In this document: positions 10,067 through 21,014 of the stretch, piece after piece
How positions within the stretch are numbered: position 1 is the stretch's first letter
Layout: every line of letters starts with the position of its first letter
From: Erodium maritimum
Lineage: Eukaryota > Streptophyta > Magnoliopsida > Geraniales > Geraniaceae
Direction of reading: 5' to 3'
DNA: 64,000 nucleotides
NCBI GenBank assembly: GCA_963921825.1
Contig: OY997594.1
Coordinates: forward strand, 30,982,956-31,046,955
Notes under the pieces: model-generated
Database searches by the model: none
Seen by the model: the letters and a program-made list of their open reading frames with translations, nothing else
Told to the model about the DNA's origin: nothing
Position numbers and translations under genes: made by a program

Positions 10067-11789
10067 CCCACATACTAGGGTTTCGCGTCACTCCTCACTC
10101 GCGATTCCCTCTCAGAAACCTCTCTCTCCCTCTACGTTTCTCTCCCTCCTCTCCAGTTCACGTCCCCCGCCGCCGTTCCCGATCTCCGACCTCCTCTCCA
10201 TCTCCGACCGCCATTACCGAGGTCGTCCCTCCGTCCAGCTCACGCGTAGTCGCCGCCACCTTCATCCCGACCAGCTCCGGCCACGGACTCGACCTTCCCT
10301 CTTCTTCCTCTCAAAACCGAGCCCTCGAGACCCTCTTTCCCTCGCATCGCCGGTGCTGCCTCCGTTGCCATACTCGACCCCGAGCTTCCCCTCTCCGTCT
10401 AGCTCGTTCCCGACCACCTACACCAGCACGCTCATCAGATCTGGAACCCTAGCCGCGCCGTTCAGATCTAAGGCGTGGGAGAGCCGTCCACCGCCGCTCC
10501 TTTTCCTCCACGGTGAGATTCGCAACCGTGAGGTTTAGTCGCCGGCGACGTCTTCGCCGGCGGTCTGTTTATTTTTCCCCGTTTCCGTCTCTTTTCCCCT
10601 TTTATTGTTGTTTCCTTCCCGAGCATTTTTGTGGCTCTGGTTATCATGATCGAAAATTATTGCTGTTTTGGATCTAGTTTTGACGAACTACGGAATCAAG
10701 TTAACTAAGGAATGAAATCAAAAAGGAAAGAAATTTGAAGTAAATCACACTGGTTAAGAAAGCAGTTTCGATTTAAAATAGATTGGGGACTGTTGACTAA
10801 AATCTGAAACTTGGTTAAAATGGACTGATAATCGGATTTAAAACGGGAAAAAAGTGGAGCGTTGAGTCGGGTACATCGGGATTCGTGCCTCGGGAAACGT
10901 GTACCTGGTGCGGTGCTCGGGGCTCGAGTACTCGAACCCGATTCGTCGTAATCCCGCTTTTAGCCCACTCGAGTCTAAAAGACAACTTTTGAATTTAAAT
11001 CGAAACCGTCGTAACCTTTTAAATCAAATTGTGAAACCGGTTTTAATTGTGGCTTTCGTTTTAAATTAGAGTCCGGCTTCGATCGAAGAGAAGACCGGAG
11101 TTAAACCCAGACGCGGACTTCGCCCTAGAAGACAGTGTTGGCCCGGTTGTCAGCAGCTAGGAGACGTTGCTGTGGTATCGTCTTGAGGTAGGGAAAGTAG
11201 CGAATACCGGTTTAATTACGGAAAGTTACTAGTATGCATGCTAGGTAATAATAATAAAATCGGAAAGATCGTAGTTGGCATGTAGGATGCGAACAACTAG
11301 CGTAGACGTATGAACTGCGAACACTTACGTTTTCTGTCTTGGGAATTGTTGTGCTGGTAGTTTCGGGCCATGACGTGCCCGTGGGATTGTTTGTTGAGTG
11401 CTTCTGCTAGTGTGCTTGTGTTGTTTGAGCGGTTATTAAATAACAAACATGAAAACAGATAGGATTGAACTAGTGATGCATGCTGATGACATGTGTGGTT
11501 ATTTGTTGTTAATTGATATGTTGAACTGTGGGACGGTTGGAGATTTGATACTGTTACGCCGGTGGGGTTACCACGTTGAACGTGGGGTCGGTAAGTGATG
11601 GTAAGTACGTGACGGTTTGAGTGTGCTTGAGAGTTCAATAAGATTATTGCTCGGTGTTTCATGATTGTGATTGTGTATGGGCGTGTGAGCCGTGTTTGAT
11701 CCGTGGCATTTCGATGTGTGATTGTTATTTTGTGGTGAGCTCCTTGAGGATGGTATTCCGGTTGAGATTGGGCCTACGGGTCGTGTTTG

Positions 11790-11930
11790 GGGCCGACGGG
11801 TCGGAGCCGACGGGCCACATCATATCATATTGCATAGGGCCGACGGGTCGGAGCCGACGGGCCACATCATATCATATTGCATAGGGCCGACGGGTCGGAG
11901 CCGACGGGCCAAATCATAGCATAGTGGGCC
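11790..11930 (+). repeat. 47-bp minisatellite inside LTR A
   Basis: About three copies, starts near 11790, 11837 and 11884, of a unit containing GGGCCGACGGGTCGGAGCC and CATATCATATTGCATA. Diverged GGGCCTACGGGTCG copies continue to about 11990. Confidence 0.85.
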
Positions 11931-12418
11931 TACGGGTCGTGGTTGGGCCTGAGGGTCGTGTTGGGCCTACGGGTCGTGATGGGCACTGGGTGCCGTGTTT
12001 CAACCTCGATGATCTATGGTCCTTTGGAGACGTTTCCTAGAGTCCCGACGAATGCGTCCTTGTAAGGACGTCTCCGGCATTCTTGACGTTATACGTCTTT
12101 GTGACGTTATGCGCCTCCTCTGGATCGAGAGGTAGTCCGATGGATACTTGACTTACCGTTTGATATGATGATGTCGGGCTGTGTACAGTCAGCGGAGTTC
12201 AAGGATTGTAGTACGGGATGTGTGTGTTGATGGCTTCTGTGTTTTGATACGTTTGTTGTTTGGTTAGTGGTTATTGTACAAGAGTTGTCGGTTTGTGTGT
12301 TATGGTAAATTGGCTATGAACCCCGATCGGTAGTTAGTCGTGTTGTACTAGTATGCCCTAATTGGATGGTTACTCGTGGTGGTGAGCCTATGTTCGTTAC
12401 CTTAACTACTTTCTCTAC

Positions 12419-12432
12419 TGGGCGAAAGCTCA
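12419..12432 (+). other. GNRA-type hairpin in LTR A
   Basis: TGGGC-GAAA-GCTCA: 5-bp stem with one G.U pair and a GAAA loop, lying 22 nt upstream of an acceptor-like TACAG. Equivalent hairpins occur in all six LTRs. Confidence 0.6.
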
Positions 12433-13254
12433 CCCCTTACATTGTTGATTTACAGATGTTGAGCGTGGTTTGTGCTAGCAGGACACAACTGAGCTCGGGA
12501 GCTGGCAAGAGTCCTAGGCTAGTAGGTCTAGAGACGTGCATTTGTTTTTAAACCGAATTTTGTAAAATGGGTTTTGTGAGCTGTTAACTTTGTGAATTGA
12601 TTTATTATCACTTTTGAATTTTTATCTTTCATAATTTTACTGTGTTTATTTATTATTTTAAGTTCACGTCTCGAGTTCGGTCAAAACCGGATTTGGGGCG
12701 TGACAAATAAGCTTCAACAAGATAGACCACAACGTCTCTAGAACAACACTCAAAACATCCCAAAGCTCCCAAGCCTCGGATCCACTAATCATCAAGCAAT
12801 CCTGTAAAAACAGTAGACAAACAAAAGGGGTGAGCTTACGCTCAGTAGGGAAAATAGAAAAACAACGGTTAACATCTTTAATGAGAAGGAATAACATAAT
12901 TAACTTGAACTTCAAAACTCGCGTAAATCAAGAGATAAACAATAGAGGGACGAACAAACGTTTTACATTCCAAGAAAATAACAATTGCTACCGAGCAGTC
13001 AAAGGAAGAACAATTAAATAACACAATGGAAGGGTTAAGCCTCGACACTCCGATCTACAATAATTTTGTATCCTGTCGGATTTTCCCTCGATCCAGAAAG
13101 GACACATATCATCGGGTTGCCGGAAGCGTCCTCAAGGGAACACATATCATCGGGTTACCGGAAGAGTCCTCAAAGGATCATATGTCATCGGGGCATAGAT
13201 CATCGAGGAAAAACAGAGTAAATTTCCGGGTATGCTCCCGCAGGACGCACACAC

Positions 13255-13520
13255 CCGGGGTGAAACAACGCGTAACCAATCCCCGCAGGGTAAACCATCC
13301 TCTTGCCCCGCAGGGTCCATCTCCAATGCCCCGCAGGGTCCAATAATCAGTATCCCGCAGGATCAACCAACCAATGGCCCGCATGGTCCAGTAACCAATG
13401 CCCCGCAGGGTCCGATAATCAATATCCCGCAGGATCAACCAACCAATGCCCCGCAGGGTCCAGTAATCAATATCCCGCAGGATCAACCAACCAATACCCC
13501 GCAGGGTCCACCAATCAATG
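13255..13520 (-). repeat. ~48-bp minisatellite inside LTR E
   Basis: About five units, each made of two ~24-bp half-units built on CCGCAGGGTCC and CCCGCAGGATC plus AACCAACC. Open frames on both strands here come from the repeat and are not genes. Confidence 0.85.
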
Positions 13521-13545
13521 TTACATGGCTATGATACTACCGGAT

Positions 13546-13570
13546 TACCCCCCCCCCCCCCCCCCCCCCC
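13546..13570. repeat. Poly(C) tract
   Basis: Uninterrupted run of about 24 C within LTR E. Its length may be inaccurate because homopolymers are error-prone in assemblies. Confidence 0.8.
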
Positions 13571-13789
13571 GGTGTAAGTACCATACCAAACAACCAAACA
13601 TCTTAAGAACAAGAATAAGAGAACCACACAATAACACATCAACCAACCAACGCTTATCGAATCACACTTTCACTACAACACACCAAAGATATCCATTTAC
13701 CCTTTACACTTACCGTTATACTTACCAGTCACGATCCACCGGTCCATCGATCACCTGATCGTACCGTTTGGCAAAATCAGTCATACTCG

Positions 13790-13870
13790 ATCATCCGTTC
13801 AATCATTCAATCATTCAGGCATTCATCCAATTATTCAAACATTCAATCAATCATTCAAGCATACTATTTA
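13790..13870. repeat. Imperfect ATTCA microsatellite in LTR E
   Basis: Repeated ATTCAATC/ATTCAAGC words, each four to ten bases apart. Confidence 0.6.
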
Positions 13871-15362
13871 GCTAGTTTCATTGGACTCTTAAATTAACTT
13901 AAAACTAAGCAAGCAAGCATGTGAGGCAAACACAAGTAATCCGAGGGCTCATCACGACCTCTCTACCAGTAAAGCAATTCCCAAGTATTGAAAGCGAGTT
14001 ACACTAGTTATTCACATCCTACGCATGCATACTAGACACGTCCGGTTATTAGTAATTGAAAGACAATTCTAGGACCTTTCCGATTTTATTAACCTAATAG
14101 GCATGCTAGTATTGAAATACACGAGGAGTTAGTACTTTCCCTACCGTGTGGTCTTCCTCTAATAATACTCCTAGCTGCTGACGACCGGGCCAACTCCGTC
14201 TTCTCGGGCGAAGTCCAAGCTCTCGGGCGAAGTCCAATTCTCGGGCGAACCCTAGTCGTGCTGGGTTTAACATATAAAATACCCGGTCAGTGCTGGTATA
14301 GTCCAAGGTCCTCGAAATTGTCCAAAACGTCCTTTAAAATCCCAATTTTAAGTCAAATCACTTAATTTATTATTTAATTAAATCTGATTTTAAAAATAAT
14401 TAAAAATAGAACCGGGTTGACCCAGATCCGAGCCCGAACCCGGTCCAGACCCGGCCAGACCCGTCCAGACCCATCTTGAACTCGGGCCTCGGACCTGGGT
14501 CTGGCCCACTAGCCCGCCCTGGTCCACGAGTCACACGGGCCTAAAGCCCGACTTGATCCTGATTGGCCCAAGGCCCACGTATGACTGGTCCGTACCAGAG
14601 ATGAAGAGGGGCGGTGCTCATGTTGTTCCGGCCGCCGGTGACAGCGTCAAGGGGTTCGAAGGAGGGTGTAACGCTGGCCGGGAGGGTTGTTAGAGCTCCG
14701 GTGAGGCCACAGCGAGCATGGTGGTGGCTGGAATGCGGTGTAGCTCCGCGCCCGAGCAGATCTGGCGACGACGGAGTTCACCGCCGGTGATTCTGAGAGA
14801 AGATGCTCGAATTGAGCACGGGACTGGGTGAATCCGGTCGATCCGAGGTCGGGGAGGAAGTAAAGAGCTGAGAGAGAGTTCGACTCGAGCTCTGAGGGAA
14901 CGGACTGCAGGATCTCTACGGCGAGCTCTCGATTCTCACACAGCAGAGCTTTTGGGTGTGCTCAAAGGGACGGAGAAGCGGAAGGAGAAGGCGAGGAAGA
15001 CGAAGGTGAGGGTGGTGGTCGAAGAGGAACGGGGAAAGGGGTACGACGTCGAGTTCGAGCTCAGTTACAGAGGGAAGAGGCGAGTTAGAGAGAGAGACGA
15101 GGTAGGGGGCGATGAACAGTAACCCGATTTAGTGTTTTGCCTCTTAAAAGGGGGTGCTTGGCTGGTCCTAGCATTTGACAAAAACGGGCTCGCAACTTGG
15201 GCCTGGGTTAAACAATGATTGGGCCCGAGCTGGCCCAATCTCCAACTGATCCAGTCTACCCTTTCTTTCTTTTTTCTTCTTCTCGAAATACTTTTTGAAA
15301 ATGTCTGCTCCAACGTTTCGATTTTTCACAAAAATACCCATTAGAATAAGTGGAGTTTTACA

Positions 15363-16690
15363 CTGAAGAACGAAGAGCACGACATCCTAAGCTGCAACCG
15401 TCCCAAAGCACGGAGTAAACTAGTTCGCTGACACCTGCCTCGATGACAACACGTTAGCGGCCAACACCGCAAACGACGAAACCAAACCCATCGATCTTGA
15501 AACAAAAATTCCGAATCGAGGACATATAACGTCTGAAAGAGAACTCGCCACAACTACATGCCATGCCAACAGACTACCACTCACTAGAACCTTAATCCCC
15601 AACAACACGGTACTGAGAGAACTCTCCCCTGATACAAATGCCCAAGTGACATCGCCGAACACTGCTCGAATCTTACAAGAAGATCTCAACCATGGCCAAC
15701 ACCACCGGTCAACCCTAAACGAGGAGTCTGAAATGAAAACCCTAAAACTGTTATCGGAGAAACAAGAAGGAAGGCAACAAATCCGAGCTCAACTAGTTAG
15801 CTAGACACTGCAAAAGGTGGGAGAGAACTAAAAATCTCTACAGACACCCCTAAATCTACTCAACATGTACTGCTCAGTTATCAAAGATAACCTACCAGAT
15901 GCCAACACACCCCGGGGATCCAAACGGAGAGTTAGAGCTAGTCACAACCATCATTTTTTCGACAAAGTAAAGAAGATCAAGCAATCTAAATGTGGAAGGT
16001 CGATAAACAAAGGAACGTACAAGGGGGGAAGGTAACGTCAAGAAGAACTCCAAGAAGCCAAAAGGCCACCATCCACACCAAAGCCTCAAAATCTCCCAAA
16101 AATACCAACTCTAACCAACCTTCTTCGTTGGTACTTCAAGAACCACACCACAACATCAGAAAAACTACACTACCCGGAATAAACAGGGAAGAAGGGGGAA
16201 ACTGAAAAAGGTGACAAAATGAGACCTCACTAGAACGAGCTCGGGGAGCAACTGCAACCACAACCATGGATGGATTTCCCACAATCAAACTCTAGATATA
16301 AGATTGACTACAAGCACATATATGAGTATGTGCAGCAACAACTAAAGGGAAGGCATGAGAGGACGGAGTGTCATAGCCGGTCACGAGCCCCCACGAACTG
16401 GTGTTGTTATCAGCTCAAAAGTTGTCGAAGCAGAGTAGTGACGAACATTACCTCGTCGCAGTTGCACAGATCTAGAGAGAACGAACCCTAGAGTCGTCGA
16501 TATCCAACTGTTGGCACAGACCAGCTACCCCCAGAAGCTTTCTAGGCGATCCAACACCATACCAAAGAAGAGACGACACAACCAACGAGACTGCACGGTC
16601 AGCGAGCCCAAAGATACAGAACAGAGAAAGGAGAACATGGCGAGAGACGTGAGTAAGAGTAGGTAGAAGATGACCACCGGCGACGTCTAT
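15363..16690 (-). other. Continuation of the host repeat of LTR E
   Basis: Right-hand continuation of the sequence interrupted at 9591. Read on the minus strand it is G/T-rich with several short frames and no domain that I recognise. Style and strand resemble degenerate plant LINE or leader sequence, but class is not supported. Confidence 0.3.
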
Positions 16691-16716
16691 GGCCAGAGGC
16701 CATGACTGTCTCCAGA

Positions 16717-16875
16717 GGAGGAGGAGGAGGAGGAGGAGGAGGAGGAGGAGGAGGAGGAGGAGGAGGAGGAGGAGGAGGAGGAGGAGAGAAGAAGAAGAAG
16801 AAGAAGAAGAAGAAGAAGAAGAAGAAGAAGAAGAAGAAGAAGAAGAAGAAGAAGAAGAAGAAGAAGAAGAAGAGA
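16717..16875 (+). repeat. Compound (GGA)n(GAA)n microsatellite
   Basis: About 23 GGA units run directly into about 29 GAA units (159 bp). The 98-aa Arg/Glu-rich frame across it (16689-16985) is a translation of the repeat. Confidence 0.95.
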
Positions 16876-17345
16876 TGAAAGGGGTTGCGGCTAGGATTGG
16901 CTTGAATAAATTGAGAGAGAATACCGATGTAACTAATGTTGAGAGAAATTATCTCTTTTGGTTAAAACTGTGTTTAGAAGTGTAAACCGTTGTTCAAATA
17001 ATAAATAAGATATTTGTATTCTAAGATCGTTATACATGTAAACATTCATTAGTGGTTGAAATGAAACAAAAAATGAATTTATAAATACATCCCATAAATC
17101 ATATTTAAATGTTATAATCGGGTAATTAAGTATCATCGAAAAGTGTTTTTATATATCCAACCCGACATCAAAACATTATATGATATCAGATTTTGTCGTA
17201 TTAGATCTATAGAATGAGAAACCATTATTTTGGTAGTAGTAAAAATTGGATTACTCTTACATTATTCAGCTAATTTACGAAAATAAAATCTATCTTAAAT
17301 CAATTTCAACTATATTGTAACCTGTATTTTACAAAAAAGTCCTTT
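16876..17345. other. AT-rich spacer
   Basis: AT-rich with no supported feature. Confidence 0.5.
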
Positions 17346-18425
17346 CCCTCTTTGGTCTGAATCCTCTCTCTATTTTGAGGCCTTGCATCACATATATCTG
17401 TTTTCTCCTATCATTCTCTTGTCAGAAGTATGGTCACTCTTCATGGGGGTGCGATCGAGAATGGCATGGTGGTCCTGATCCTTCGCTATGGATCTTCGCC
17501 AGAATATCATGGTTTCTGACTCTTCTAGTTGCCGACAAAAGTAATAACTGCAGCTGGTGACAGATCAGGTCGTTACTCTCTACCGACTTTAGACCCCGAA
17601 TCTGCTCCTCCCACATGTTGTAGCTTCAGCACACGCCCCCCCTCGATCTTCATAACGTGTTCCTCATCGCTGGGTTTGGTCTTCTTTGCTGCCTCTCACA
17701 GTTCTGAGTTTAGTTGGGCCTCGACCATATGATACAACGTAGGTGTTGCCCGCATTGTGTGGGATATGGGCATCTTGTTGATCAGTGGTAGATTTCCCCA
17801 AGGTGTAAAATTCGAGTGTGGAACTTCATATGTGTGCAAACATGTGTGAAAGGTTGTGTGCGGTGAAGCACTAGTGGTAGCATGTTCAGATCCAGTGAGA
17901 TCGACATGTCCTCATTTCCCTCGTTTGCCTTGATCGATGATCTGGGCCTTAGGGAACTTGGAACAGATGTGGTTTGTTATTTCTCTCATGGTGGTTCGTT
18001 GGTTTCGGTTGTTAGCTTTCCAGTGGGCTACATTTGGCTTTGGTTACCTACATCGTCGTTTTGTGGTGTTGGCCACAGGATGTAAGTACTGGACGTGGGA
18101 GCTCGGGGTCTAATGAGGATGGGTTCTCCGATGTCCCAAGGATGGTGGCGTGACCAGTGCTCGAGTGTCCAAGGTAGTTGGTTTGGCTTTGGTTCTGTGA
18201 GCTCTTAGTCCATGTGTTTTAGGATTGGTCTATAGGTCCTTTTCGTTTTTATCTAGGTTGAATAGTTTGTTTGTTATTTTGGCACATAAGCCTGACAGGT
18301 TCTGTTTATGAGTTTATTTTCCATAGGATACCCCGTGTTCAATTATGGATTAGGGAATCTATAAAACTTCTCTGATAAAAATACTCTTTAATTTTCAATA
18401 CGCGGTATAAAAAATTGGTAATTTT
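17346..18425 (+). other. Unclassified repeat-like DNA
   Basis: T/G-rich plus-strand text with short frames and no recognisable domain. The style resembles 1-1390 and the minus strand of 15363-16690. No gene is supported. Confidence 0.3.
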
Positions 18426-18496
18426 AGTTTAGAACTTGATTTTTTTTAACGAGAGGAAATTTCATTAAACCTTAATAACCATTACATCGATGTGCG

Positions 18497-18516
18497 TCAG
18501 GGAACAGGCTCCCTGA
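18497..18516 (-). other. 3'-terminal hairpin of LINE-like unit 7
   Basis: TCAGGGA-ACAGGC-TCCCTGA. Compared with copy 1, stem positions 3 and 4 change from G-C and A-T to A-T and G-C, so pairing is kept. Confidence 0.65.
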
Positions 18517-18569
18517 TAACTTAAGAATGACAGTACGGAACCGAAGTTCACCAATCCTTTTTTCAATTA

Positions 18570-18853
18570 TAACCGCCACTGACGGTGTTTGAATTCCATA
18601 AGGGCCAACAAAAATGAGTGCGAAGATAGTACTGGAGATCCTGCTCCGAAAAACTGGTGTAGTAGTAATGGCCAAGGATTTCTACAGTAATGGTGGGAAT
18701 ACACGCGAATCAACCGCCACCGACGGTGTTTGGATGCCATAATGGCCAACAAAAAAGCGAGTGCGAAGATGGTACTGGAGGTCCTGCTCCAAAAAACTAT
18801 AACAACAGTAATGGCCAAGGATTTCTCCAGTAGTGGTGGGAGGATATACGCGA
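18570..18853. repeat. Tandem duplication of ~142 bp in unit 7
   Basis: Two copies (about 18570-18711 and 18712-18853), each starting AACCGCCAC.GACGGTG and containing GTAATGGCCAAGGATTTCT. The duplicated block carries the second 3' hairpin. Confidence 0.75.
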
Positions 18854-21014
18854 ATAAGGGTTCCCTCCCCGGAAAAGTCCCTGACTCTCTACACGCTAGT
18901 CTTTGACCCTACAAAGACAAAATTAGTGAAAATATCATAGACCCACTCGATTAGCTTGGTCCAGAATTGAGAAAGGGGTCGAGGAAAGTTCGGAGGTGGA
19001 GGCCAAGGAGATAGACGCGTCGGTGGTGGATTCAGAGATGGCGAGGGTTGCTCAGGAGAGAGGATCCGAGACGGATTGATCCAGTACCAGATCAATCTGC
19101 AAAAGGGACAGAAAATAGGGGTGTGAAACTGTACCTTGTTTGCATGCATTGGTTGAGGCCAAAGAGGTGGGGATATTCGAGTAATTGCCGGCGAAAAAGG
19201 CCGAGACAAGACGCCCCGTAGAGAGGGAAACTCCTCTAACCCAGGCCGAACAACAGCAAATAAAGCATAGGAATATGGAGAACGTCATGGCGGCGGAGAG
19301 GAGAGACTGAACCTACGCCGAGGAAGATGTAGGCAGCGTCGGAGTGAGATGCGACGAAAATGAGCTGAAAACCTAGTTTTGTCCTCCATTAGATGCGCAA
19401 TGTAATAACCACTCCCGGTCAACGCCAGTCAAATCTGCGAAAAACAGGAAAATGTAAAAAAAATTCAGCAGACGCTTGATTGAACCTAAATTTGACCCCG
19501 AGGGTCATACCGGACTTAAGTTGACCCCGATATGGACCAAAGTGTTTTCCGGGGGACTCAGGGCAACTTTCTGATCAATTTGGGAAATTTTGACTTTTCG
19601 CTGGAAAAGTCAACCGAGTGACGTTTTGGTCCATTCGAGGACCGTTTTGGGTCCAAAAAGCTTAGCCGTCGTCGCAGCGATCTTAGTTGAGCCGTTTCCT
19701 TGTAGCCCATCAAGTTTCGTAATTTCTTGGAAAAAGTGCCCGTTCGGGGCCCAAAACGTCCGAATTTCGCGAATCTGATTGGAAAACTAGATATTTTCCC
19801 AAAAAGGTGTGGGACCCACCTTGCCACTTGTCAAACAAGTGGTGGTGTTAGGTTTTGGGACAAGACAAGACAAGACTTTGATGGTTAGTTTTGCTTTTTA
19901 AAGTGTTAGTTTTTTTAATAAAACAAAAGGGAAATAAGATTATACACGTCCATTTCAAAAAAAGAAGAAGAAAAGGGTAGGTTTTAGAGAGAAAAAATGA
20001 GTTAGGAGAAAAGGAGAGAAAAGAGAAGAGGCTTGGGGAATTTGTGACGTTTCTCGATCATCCAACCGGTGGATCGTCTCAACGATAGAAGAATCGAGTT
20101 CACACCGTCATTCTCTACGGTGAGCACCTAACCGATTTTCGTTTTGGAAAGTTCGAATTTTAGGGTTTGAGTTTAAACGATTCAAATATGGTTGGGTTTT
20201 GTTTAAGTTTGATTTAAAGATGATTGGTTGAGGTTTGGAGTTCGTTAAGAACGTTTTGGGGCGAAAAGGGAATTTTTCCCATTGTGGCCGTGTGGGGCCC
20301 ACGTGCCCGGGTATCGGGTTTTTGTGTTCGGGTGGTTTAGAATGTTCCCCGGATCATTATTCCACAACCGGATCGAAATTTGGAATTAAATTGCAAAAGT
20401 TGCATTTATCGGGTTTAGAAACTTTAAACGCTAATTAATTGACTCGGAAGTTGGAATTCGATTCCGTCGAGTGCCTTGGGACCCTTGAATTATTCTAAGA
20501 CCGTAGAAACGAAAACGGGAATTTTTGGAGCCCCGGAAGGGCATTTACAAAACCCGGGCAGATTCGCTATGTCGGGCGAATCGGTCCTTTTCGGGTCCAA
20601 TATCGACAATGTCGAGTAATTGGGGAGTTTGGGAGTGATCGACATTGTCGGGGTTACTTTTGGGCGTCAGGTTTATTAAAATTCAGCATTATGCCTGCAA
20701 GCTTAAAAGCGTTTAAAATTGTGTTCTTTTAGATCGTGCTGCGGACCGGGGCCAAGGAAAGCTAGGCGAGTGACGGAGATCACGCCGTGGCTTATTTGGG
20801 CACTTTTGGAGAACACGCACGAGGTAGGGAAAAGTAGCCGGATCTCGGCCCTGACTAGGGAAAGTTAACAGTAGAAATGCATGTGACACTGGGGTGTCGT
20901 GGGTTAAGTGAGTTATCGAAAATTAGAAAGGCATGATACGGGAACGTAGCGAATATTGGAAATGCATGTGACACTTAGTAGTGTCGTAGGAGCAGAGAAC
21001 TTAGCGATATTAGA

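Larger units (their letters stand above)
9774..12703 (+). mobile_element. Solo LTR A (2930 bp), nested in LTR E
   Basis: Starts TGTGAAGACCGC, ends GGATTTGGGGCGTGACA, flanked by 5-bp AATAA (9769-9773, 12704-12708). It contains TATATAA at 10060-10066, a C/T-rich leader (10090-10512), a donor-like CACG/GTGAGA (GT 10513-10514), a 47-bp minisatellite (11790-11930), a hairpin (12419-12432), an acceptor-like TTTACAG (AG 12454-12455) and a 248-bp tail. The opening and the end match LTR B (37177-39991). The 168-aa frame at 10032-10538 is a translation of the pyrimidine-rich leader and is not called a gene. With no second LTR nearby it is a solo LTR or a self-contained element. Confidence 0.88.
9592..15362 (-). 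mobile_element. Solo LTR E, minus strand, split by LTR A
   Basis: On the minus strand it starts TGTAAAACTCCAC (15362) and ends GGGGCGTGATA (9592). The 5-bp target duplication CTGAA flanks it (9587-9591, 15363-15367). After removing LTR A and its duplication it is about 2.84 kb. The internal order matches the other LTRs: G/C-rich leader near 14.6-15.2 kb, a minisatellite (13255-13520), hairpin TGAGCGTAAGCTCA (minus of 12831-12844), splice-acceptor-like AG at 12802-12803, and the shared terminal tail. The last dinucleotide is TA instead of CA. No internal retrotransposon region lies beside it, so it is read as a solo LTR. Confidence 0.8.
18430..19400 (-). mobile_element. ORF1-only LINE-like unit, copy 7, interrupted by LTR C
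   Basis: The T-rich low-coordinate edge (18440-18447, TTTTTTTT) and GAGAGGAAATTTCATT are the reverse complement of a typical LINE 3' end with a poly(A) tail. It is followed by hairpin TCAGGGA/TCCCTGA (18497-18516) and the second hairpin module. Minus-strand frames (19288-19052, 19209-18889) show no recognised domain. The unit continues past LTR C at about 22735-22800 (CGCAA is the LTR target duplication). No RT is present. Assignment to the family rests on the two hairpins and the 3' end. Confidence 0.5.

Noticed and set aside
10032..10538. 168-aa Ser/Pro-rich frame
   Set aside because: It is the pyrimidine-rich leader of LTR A, and is not conserved as a frame in LTR B or D.
13178..13758. 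Overlapping frames rich in Pro/Gln/Asn repeats
   Set aside because: They are read-throughs of the minisatellite in LTR E on both strands.
16689..16985. 98-aa Arg/Glu-repeat frame
   Set aside because: It is a translation of the GGA/GAA microsatellite.
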